Below, in pieces: positions 8,570 to 14,560 of a DNA stretch of 64,000 nt (positions are counted from its first letter, which is position 1; each line of letters opens with the position of its first letter). Under the pieces are notes generated by a model, which was not told the origin of the DNA, made no database searches, and was given only the letters and a program-made list of their open reading frames with translations. The position numbers and the translations under genes are program-made. The DNA comes from Chitinophaga sancti (GTDB lineage: Bacteria; Bacteroidota; Bacteroidia; Chitinophagales; Chitinophagaceae). The DNA is taken from the NCBI RefSeq assembly GCF_034424315.1, contig NZ_CP139972.1, positions 7,882,501-7,946,500 on the forward strand, read 5' to 3'.

Positions 8570-10231
8570 ATGGCAAACCAAATCGATATCGCCATCATCG
8601 GTGGTGGTGTTTCCGGGGTGTATAGCGCCTGGAAACTGAAAAAGCAATTCCCTGATCAGAAGATTGTTGTATTCGAAGGCAGCGATCATATCGGAGGACG
8701 GCTACTATCTGTAAAACCACCTGAAATTCCTAATATGACCGCGGAACTAGGCGGCATGCGCATCCTGGAAAATACACAGAAACTGATTGTAGATCTGATC
8801 AAAGAACTGAATAAAGAATTACCTGCTAATGAACAGATCACCACTTATGATTTCCCGGTAGATGAGCCGCAGAACCTCGCATACCTGCGTGGGGAATATT
8901 TGCGCCTGGTCGATTTTGTCACTAATCCTGATGAGGTACCTTATAATATGTCATTCCTTGAAAAAGGCAATGGCCCCGGAACTATTATCGTAAATGCTAT
9001 TGAACAGATAGTGCCAGGCATTACAGATTCTACGCTGACAGAAGAACAGCGCCGTGAAATGGCGCGGGAAGCCTCTTTTGATGGTGTGCCTTTATACCAA
9101 TGGGGTTTCTGGAACCTGTTGTACAGGGTGATCAGCAGCGAAGGCTACCAGTTTGGCAGGGATGCAGGCGGCTATGATTCAACCCTGGTGAACTGGAATG
9201 CCAGCGATGCCATTCCATGGTATTTATCAGACTTTGGCATGACGCCTAAATACAAAGGTTTTACAAATGGTTTTCAACAGGTACCGATTGCATTGGCTGA
9301 GCTGTTTGTAAAAGATGGAGGAGACGTGCGTTTAGAACAGCAGCTCCGTGGATTTGATTATGAAAACGAAACGTTTTCACTTCATTTTAGCAACGGGCAA
9401 ACGATAACAGCAGGGAAACTGATCCTTGCGATGCCGCGTCGCGCATTGGATCTTATTACGCCTGATAGCCCCCAGTTAAAGCAAATCCAGCCATTGATCA
9501 AGAGTGTAACGCCAAGACCATTGTTCAAGCTCTTTACTACGTATGCAAATCCATGGTGGAGGATCTGTGGATTTACGGATGCAAACGGAGTGTTTGTGCC
9601 GGTGCAATCAGGTCGCTCAGTGACAGATTTACCGGTAAGACAAACATACTATTGGCCGAATAGCGATGGTACGCCGGCCGTAAATGGAAGGGCAATGTTG
9701 CTGGCGAGTTATGATGATGGTAATAATATCGGTTTCTGGGATGGTTTGCGGCCACAACGTAGCCAGGCCTGGAAAGAGGGACGTTCGCATGCGAAAATTG
9801 CAGATCCGTTTGTGGGAGATGATGATAAGAAAAACCATACTGTAGAGCAGGGAAATCTGAACCAGACATGGGATGAGTATCAGGCACCACGCAGGATGGT
9901 GGCTGAAGTAGCGAGACAGCTGCAACAAATGCATGGGCTGGATTATACGCCGTTGGTGAAGAGTGCTGCATTCCGTGATTGGGGTGAGGATCCGTATGGT
10001 GGAGGATGGAATAGCTGGAATATAGGAGTGAAGAGCTGGGAGGTAAGAGATGAGATTACCAACCCGATAGCAGGTACACCTTTATATATTTGTGGAGAGG
10101 CTTATTCAGATGCGCAGGGATGGGTAGAGGGTGCATTGCAAACCGCGGATATTATGTTAGGGCAGTTTTTGGCACCGCCGAAAGATGCGAAGTCTAAGAG
10201 TGTAAGTCAGCTGGAGACGGTTGATAAGTGA
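8570..10231 (+). CDS. FAD-dependent amine oxidase / L-amino-acid-oxidase-like protein
   Basis: A 553-residue flavoprotein. The N-terminal FAD-binding motif IAIIGGGVSGVYSAW is followed by an acidic strand end (VVFEGSD) and the HIGGRL loop. An ELGGMRIL segment is typical of L-amino-acid oxidases and related monoamine oxidases. The C-terminal FAD motif PLYICGEAYSDAQGWVEGALQTAD is intact. No signal peptide is seen, so the protein is probably cytosolic. It would convert an amine or amino acid to imine/oxo acid with release of H2O2. It lies 12 bp after the ThDP enzyme gene and before a strong terminator, so the two form a bicistronic unit. The substrate cannot be read. Confidence 0.85.
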   Translation: MANQIDIAIIGGGVSGVYSAWKLKKQFPDQKIVVFEGSDHIGGRLLSVKPPEIPNMTAELGGMRILENTQKLIVDLIKELNKELPANEQITTYDFPVDEPQNLAYLRGEYLRLVDFVTNPDEVPYNMSFLEKGNGPGTIIVNAIEQIVPGITDSTLTEEQRREMAREASFDGVPLYQWGFWNLLYRVISSEGYQFGRDAGGYDSTLVNWNASDAIPWYLSDFGMTPKYKGFTNGFQQVPIALAELFVKDGGDVRLEQQLRGFDYENETFSLHFSNGQTITAGKLILAMPRRALDLITPDSPQLKQIQPLIKSVTPRPLFKLFTTYANPWWRICGFTDANGVFVPVQSGRSVTDLPVRQTYYWPNSDGTPAVNGRAMLLASYDDGNNIGFWDGLRPQRSQAWKEGRSHAKIADPFVGDDDKKNHTVEQGNLNQTWDEYQAPRRMVAEVARQLQQMHGLDYTPLVKSAAFRDWGEDPYGGGWNSWNIGVKSWEVRDEITNPIAGTPLYICGEAYSDAQGWVEGALQTADIMLGQFLAPPKDAKSKSVSQLETVDK

Positions 10232-10251
10232 TAAGGTTTTGCTGATAGTAA

Positions 10252-10278
10252 GGCCCGCTCCTGGAGCGGGCCTTTTTT
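10252..10278 (+). terminator. Rho-independent terminator of the ThDP/amine oxidase operon
   Basis: A GC-rich 8-bp stem GGCCCGCT / AGCGGGCC with a 5-nt loop is followed directly by six T. It starts 20 bp after the oxidase stop codon. Confidence 0.92.
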
Positions 10279-10374
10279 ATTTTAAGCAGGTTGATAGTTT
10301 ATACAGGAACCAACAGGCAGGGGGAGATATGGCGTGGACTCCTTATGCCATCTCTATATTATCAGGTTATTATA

Positions 10375-10433
10375 TGGTCATTATAAGGGTACCGCTATAT
10401 CATTTGGATATAGAGGTACCCTTATAATAACCA
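10375..10433. repeat. 59-bp near-perfect inverted repeat
   Basis: Two 27-bp arms (10375-10401 and 10407-10433) match at 25 positions and flank a 5-nt loop ATTTG. The cores are GGGTACCGCTATATC and GATATAGAGGTACCC. No T-run follows, and a strong terminator already lies about 100 bp upstream, so it is not an obvious terminator. The next gene starts 83 bp downstream. It may be an operator, a mobile repeat (REP/MITE-like) or a structured leader. Confidence 0.7.
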
Positions 10434-10483
10434 ATTAGTACTTATTTAATGTAAAAGAAGTACTAGTGAAAGCTCCCTGACCT

Positions 10484-10491
10484 TATCTTTG
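10484..10491 (+). promoter_or_regulatory. -7 promoter box of the 10517 gene
   Basis: TATCTTTG matches the Bacteroidota -7 consensus TAnnTTTG exactly and lies 25 bp before the ATG at 10517. No clear TTTG -33 element is seen at the expected distance. Confidence 0.5.
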
Positions 10492-10516
10492 TATTATAAC
10501 CTCAAAATTGATTCTT

Positions 10517-11056
10517 ATGGCTATTGTGAAAGACAGTATTCTTCTTCAGGCCGTGCGGGGATCCCTCGGTAATGAAATCACGATTTACGAGCGGAATGGG
10601 CAGATCATTATTGCAAAAAAACGTGGACCTTCTAAAAATAAACCTACCCCAAAGCAACTGGAAGCCAGGTATAAGATGCGAATTGCAGCGGCTTATGCGA
10701 AGGTGATTATTCAGGATCCGGAGCTAAAGGCTTACTATAAATCGCTTGCAGGACCTGGTCAAAATGCCTATAATATGGCAGTGAAGGATGCTTACCGCGC
10801 CCCTGAAATTCAGAATATAAAACTGGAAAACATGGATGTGGTGGTGACTACAAAAGATGAATTTAGAGTCGCGGAAGTGCAGATCCAGGTGAAAGATAAT
10901 GGGGGTAGGATTGTAGAAAGAGGCAGGGCGGTTTTGGGCAGAAATGGATTTGACTGGTATTATAAAGTGGCCGTGTTCCCGGTGGGAGGGAAGGTGATTG
11001 CGGTCGCGGTGGATTTGCCGGGAAATGAGGCGGTGAAAGAGTTGTTATTAACTTAG
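10517..11056 (+). CDS. Conserved hypothetical protein, basic N-terminal half
   Basis: A 179-residue protein with no signal peptide or membrane helix. The N-terminal half is rich in Lys/Arg (IIAKKRGPSKNKPTPKQLEARYKMR) and probably helical (RIAAAYAKVIIQDPELKAYYKSLAGPGQNAYNMAVKDAY). The C-terminal half looks like beta strands (IQNIKLENMDVVVTTKDEFRVAEVQIQVKDNGGR...). I recall similar small proteins in Chitinophagaceae, but none with a known function, so no function is assigned. The ATG at 10517 is preferred over the upstream TTG at 10508 because of its distance from the -7 box. It is monocistronic. Confidence 0.75.
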   Translation: MAIVKDSILLQAVRGSLGNEITIYERNGQIIIAKKRGPSKNKPTPKQLEARYKMRIAAAYAKVIIQDPELKAYYKSLAGPGQNAYNMAVKDAYRAPEIQNIKLENMDVVVTTKDEFRVAEVQIQVKDNGGRIVERGRAVLGRNGFDWYYKVAVFPVGGKVIAVAVDLPGNEAVKELLLT

Positions 11057-11067
11057 GCAGCAATTAA

Positions 11068-11376
11068 CAGGTAGATGGGGGCGTTGAGAAACCCGACCCT
11101 CATAAAAAAACGCGTCATGCCTATGGTTTTGTTAATTATACAGGGTTGCTGTCTTCCTATAATAAAATTGCGAATCCCGGTGACCGTGCTGCGACGGGTA
11201 TGTATGTCGGAGTAACAGGGCATCGTACGTTTATTAGTTTCGAGGCAGGGAATTCAGCTACTAATGAGAAGTATAAATGGAATAACGGCGGTATTAGTTT
11301 TTGCTGGTCGCTTTGGCTGGAGTTTAATATAAATAGTAAAGCCGTTCCCGACTTTCCGGAACGGCATTACCATTAA
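11068..11376 (+). pseudogene. Decayed coding segment of unknown origin
   Basis: One frame is open from just after a stop at 11065-11067 to the stop at 11374-11376 but has no plausible start codon near its beginning; the first candidate is a TTG at 11146. The translation looks like real protein (GFVNYTGLLSSYNKIANPGD, then MYVGVTGHRTFISFEAG and KYKWNNGGISFCWSLWLEFN), so it may be the remnant of a longer gene. The rest of the 343-bp gap between the flanking genes holds only a hairpin at 11341-11365. Confidence 0.35.
11341..11365 (-). terminator. Possible terminator after the phosphoethanolamine transferase gene
   Basis: A perfect 8-bp stem GCCGTTCC / GGAACGGC with a 9-nt loop lies 35 bp beyond the minus-strand stop codon. 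On the minus strand it is followed by the T-rich sequence TTTACTATTTATATT. It is weaker than the other terminators in this window. Confidence 0.5.
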
Positions 11377-11399
11377 AAAGTTTACATCACAGTCGTCCG

Positions 11400-12929
11400 C
11401 TATTTAAAAATGTTCAATTCCTCATTATAAACAGGACTTTGTATGCTCAAGAAATTTAAAACACTGTGAAAGATATAGTCTTGTGACAATGAATTTTCTG
11501 TCTGCGTTTGTTTTAAACTGTTATCAGATGTCCAGACTATAAAAGGAATGTCATATTGTTGTTTCGGTGCCAGGCTTAAAGGCAAACCATGCATGTATAG
11601 GTTTTTTTCTCCTAAAGATTCGCCATGGTCGGAAACAAAAATCATTGCACTTCTATATTCCTTTAATTGTTTTAGATCTTCAATCAAATTGTATAAAATA
11701 TAGTCGGTATAACCAATCGTATTGTCATAAGCGTTGACCAGTTCTGTATTAGAACATTTTGCTAATTCAACGCTATTACAAACTGGCTTAAAAGTTTCGA
11801 ACTGAGGCGGATATTTTTTGCTATACTCAGGTCCATGACTTGTACTTGTGTGCAATATTATCAATACCTTGTTTTTGGTACTTGCTGCTATTTGCTCTTT
11901 CAGGTTATTCAAAAGAACTTCATCATAATCGCATCCATCGCCTTTACAATCTTTCATCAGGGTCTCTTTGTTCTGGTAATTTTTTATATGAACGGGTGGT
12001 TCTCCCCAGTTTGTGGTTCTCCAGACAACCTCCACGCCGTTTCTATATAAATAATTGGGCAAAATCTCATACAGGTCGCTGGTGTTTTTATGTTCTAAAA
12101 TACACTTTACACCTGCTGTCGTGTAGGTGGCGCAGGAGGTAGCATTAAAATGAAATACACCAGGGGTTTTTGAAAGTAATGGATTTGTATTTTTACTGTA
12201 ACCGTATAAAGAAAAATTTTCACTTCTGGCGGATTCTCCTATTACTAAGACAACAACTGATTTGCGGTTATCTTTTATGGTAGCATCCGGCAATAATATT
12301 TCTTTTTCATTTTCCTGTTGTTTATGTACAAAAAACAGGGAAAGATTTACTGTGTAACTCCATGGCATTGCAAGCCCACCTAATACTTTTGAATTTTTAT
12401 CAACCCACAACCAATTTGGCGAATTCGCAAATACTACAGCTAGCATAAATAACAAACTAGTTAAAACGATGACTAAAAATCGCTTGAATGTTACATATAC
12501 TATTTTGGTTTTCATGATAATAATGGCAGGAATAACACCAAGTAGAATTATATAGAGTAGTAATTTTATGGAAAAGAAACCAGACGCCTCACTATATTTG
12601 GTATTTAGCACGTTCCCCATCATTTCTGCATCTATTATAATATTGTAAGTATTAATAAAATAAACTGCAATGGCGCTGGCAATAAAGAAGAATGCCAGGA
12701 AAATTTTTCCTACAAAGCGAAATAGAAAGAATATCAAAAAAAATGCAAAAGCATTTGCCACCACCATTAAGATAACAAAACAAACAATAATGGAGATGCC
12801 GCTAATATTTTTACAATCAACATTATTAAAAATAAATTTGAAAAAGGGAAAATGAAAGAATAAGAAGTTAAGACAACTTAATAATAAAGAAAAGTGAACG
12901 ATTTTTATATTATCTCTTAATAACCGCAT
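11400..12929 (-). CDS. eptA: Phosphoethanolamine transferase of the EptA/MCR family
   Basis: A 509-residue inner-membrane enzyme with about five N-terminal membrane helices (residues 10-165) and a periplasmic alkaline-phosphatase-fold domain. The expected metal and catalytic residues are visible: E232 (VIGESARSENFSLYGY), nucleophile T268 (SCATYTTAG), H365 (HTSTSHGPEY), D434/H435 (VSDHGESLGE) and H447 (YMHG). Cysteines at 266, 276, 328, 333, 384 and 392 fit the disulfides of the family. It transfers phosphoethanolamine, usually to lipid A. Length is slightly short (EptA about 547). The TTG at 12953 is a less likely start than the ATG at 12929. The gene is strikingly AT-rich (14 G/C in 60 bp at 12781-12840), unlike its neighbours, which hints at transfer. 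Confidence 0.88.
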   Translation of the reverse strand: MRLLRDNIKIVHFSLLLSCLNFLFFHFPFFKFIFNNVDCKNISGISIIVCFVILMVVANAFAFFLIFFLFRFVGKIFLAFFFIASAIAVYFINTYNIIIDAEMMGNVLNTKYSEASGFFSIKLLLYIILLGVIPAIIIMKTKIVYVTFKRFLVIVLTSLLFMLAVVFANSPNWLWVDKNSKVLGGLAMPWSYTVNLSLFFVHKQQENEKEILLPDATIKDNRKSVVVLVIGESARSENFSLYGYSKNTNPLLSKTPGVFHFNATSCATYTTAGVKCILEHKNTSDLYEILPNYLYRNGVEVVWRTTNWGEPPVHIKNYQNKETLMKDCKGDGCDYDEVLLNNLKEQIAASTKNKVLIILHTSTSHGPEYSKKYPPQFETFKPVCNSVELAKCSNTELVNAYDNTIGYTDYILYNLIEDLKQLKEYRSAMIFVSDHGESLGEKNLYMHGLPLSLAPKQQYDIPFIVWTSDNSLKQTQTENSLSQDYIFHSVLNFLSIQSPVYNEELNIFK

Positions 12930-13314
12930 AAGCCATTTTATGAAAAAAAACAATCAATAAAATTAATACAAAATATAATATTATCAAATTTTTGTTGATT
13001 ATCGGCTGATTATGATAGGGTTCTGCTTATTTCCAAATGAAAAGGCAGACATTATAAAATGGGCATTTGAGGAATTATCGGGGGGGATTTGGGATATTGA
13101 TACGCCCAGGAGTATGGTGAATCATAAGGGGATAAAAACCGGAGGTAGCCGGTTTTATTATTTGCTTTTGCAACCGATAGCGATAAACTAAAAAGCGGCT
13201 TTTTTTTGAGCCTTATTATAGAAGTTATTACATTTGTTTTAGCCTCAACATCAAAATATCAACCAAAAGGAAGTGTCCATGTGATTTCAATTCTATACAT
13301 TCAATAACAATTAG
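12930..13314. other. Intergenic region with a hairpin and a short open frame
   Basis: This 385-bp region lies upstream of both flanking genes. It contains a perfect hairpin at 13135-13156 (AAAACCGG / CCGGTTTT, 6-nt loop), a 59-codon open frame at 13012-13191 beginning MIGFCLFPNEKADIIKWAFE without recognisable homology, and the promoter of the outer membrane protein gene. The short frame spans the hairpin and may be chance or a remnant. Confidence 0.4.
13205..13236 (+). promoter_or_regulatory. Bacteroidota-type promoter of the beta-barrel protein gene
   Basis: TTTG at 13205-13208 and TACATTTG at 13229-13236 match the -33 and -7 consensus with a 20-bp spacer. The ATG is 78 bp downstream of the -7 box. 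Confidence 0.65.
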
Positions 13315-13974
13315 ATGAAAAACAAATCAAAACCAGTGCCTTTTACATTCGGGGTACTTGTATCGCTTCTTCCCTTATTCGCTTTTCTGACCAGCTCTGC
13401 ACAATCCTACACCCTCAAGATAAAAAAGGGGGATTACTGGTTGGGAGGAGGTCTGGGTATACAGGGTTCTGTAGCTCCTATGGGGCAGTACATTGGCACG
13501 TCTGCCAGTCTTTCTGCCAAAGGAGGATATTTTGTAGCAGATAAGTTTTCTATCGGGATAACCGTGACCGGGGGATATAGTATTGTGGACAAGAAAGACA
13601 AAGGTGTCTATAACCGTGGGATCAGTTTCCTGATGGGCCCTCTATTCAATTATCACATTCCTATTTCCAGGAACTTCTTCCTTGAGCCGATTATCTGTAC
13701 TACCTGGGGCCCTGTAAGTGTGAAGAGCATGGTGAGTGCCAGTCCTGAGCAGTATGTAAAAGTGAAAGGTCATGCTTTTTGTGAGATTGGCGGGATAGGG
13801 CCTTTCTTTGAAGTCATTCCGCAGAAAGCGGAGTTTGGCGTACAGCTGCTGTTAGCGGTGTTACAGCAGAGTACGACCGTCTATGGATCAAACGGGGAGG
13901 CTATTCCCGGGTCAAAGGTGTGGGACAATAAGACAGGGCCAGCAATGAACGTAGAGTTCAGATTGCATTTTTAA
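13315..13974 (+). CDS. Outer membrane beta-barrel protein, small OmpW/OmpA-barrel-like
   Basis: A 219-residue protein. A cleavable signal peptide ends near SSAQS (about residue 30). The rest alternates short amphipathic strands with Gly/aromatic content (YWLGGGLGIQGSVAP, SLSAKGGYFVADKFSIGITVTGGYSI) and ends in FRLHF, with the terminal aromatic residue expected of outer membrane barrels. About eight strands fit the length. It is monocistronic with its own TTTG/TAnnTTTG promoter. The function is unknown; such proteins are often stress or surface proteins. Confidence 0.75.
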   Translation: MKNKSKPVPFTFGVLVSLLPLFAFLTSSAQSYTLKIKKGDYWLGGGLGIQGSVAPMGQYIGTSASLSAKGGYFVADKFSIGITVTGGYSIVDKKDKGVYNRGISFLMGPLFNYHIPISRNFFLEPIICTTWGPVSVKSMVSASPEQYVKVKGHAFCEIGGIGPFFEVIPQKAEFGVQLLLAVLQQSTTVYGSNGEAIPGSKVWDNKTGPAMNVEFRLHF

Positions 13975-14560
13975 TGTGTTGCCCATTCTTCGGGGGGATT
14001 TAGGTTCCGATCTTACAGGTGGCAGTTTTTAAATTTGACGCCTTCATTTTTCTGAAGTGCCAGGATAGGATGTTTCATTTATAGGAAGCTATCTTATAAA
14101 TGAATAAGGCACCCTTCTTTTTTGCATAAAACACTGTATTGTAAATTGATATTTTAGCACCTCTTGCCATATTTAAATATGGCAAGAGGTGAGATTTTAT
14201 TGGTAGTATTTAAAAGCACTCATCAGAATCTGTGAATACTTTTCCTTCCCTGATCTAACTAAATGAGATGGTGCAGCTAGCCACCCGGTTAGAAAGATGC
14301 TGGGTGGGTTTTCTCCCGTAATTATAATTAATATACCTATCCGTCAAGCAGTAACAGATTACGTGGTGTTCGGGATATCGATTCGTCTATTACGGAGATT
14401 GCGCAGCTTGGCGACTTCATTGATGCTAATCTGCGCATGCAGCTGAAATGCTTAACCGGGTTAACATAAATAAGTTTGTTAATTGGGTTATTTGGAATAA
14501 GTTTAATGACTGTCTGATTGACAATTTTACTTATTTTCCATTAAAGACCACACTCATGTT
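13975..14560. other. Intergenic region with several palindromes and a possible coding remnant
   Basis: This 586-bp region has an inverted repeat at 14074-14104 (TTCATTTATA / TATAAATGAA), a 34-bp perfect palindrome at 14158-14191, and a CCACCC / GGGTGG pair at 14281-14307 followed by GTTTTCTCC. A frame ending at TAA 14467-14469 reads VRDIDSSITEIAQLGDFIDA and on to NLRMQLKCLTGLT, which resembles coding sequence but lacks a start. No intact gene is seen. Confidence 0.4.
14158..14191. repeat. 34-bp perfect palindrome
   Basis: The arms CACCTCTTGCCATATTT and AAATATGGCAAGAGGTG (17 bp each) meet with no spacer. AGATTTTATT follows on the plus strand, so a terminator role for the barrel protein gene 184 bp upstream is possible. 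The perfect dyad would also suit an operator. Confidence 0.75.

Noticed and set aside
9573..9971. Two long antisense open frames within the amine oxidase gene
   Set aside because: Both mirror the codon pattern of the real gene and have no homology-like motifs.
13012..13191. 59-codon open frame beginning MIGFCLFPNEK
   Set aside because: It could be real, but it spans a perfect hairpin and has no family match or promoter, so it was mentioned only within the intergenic entry.
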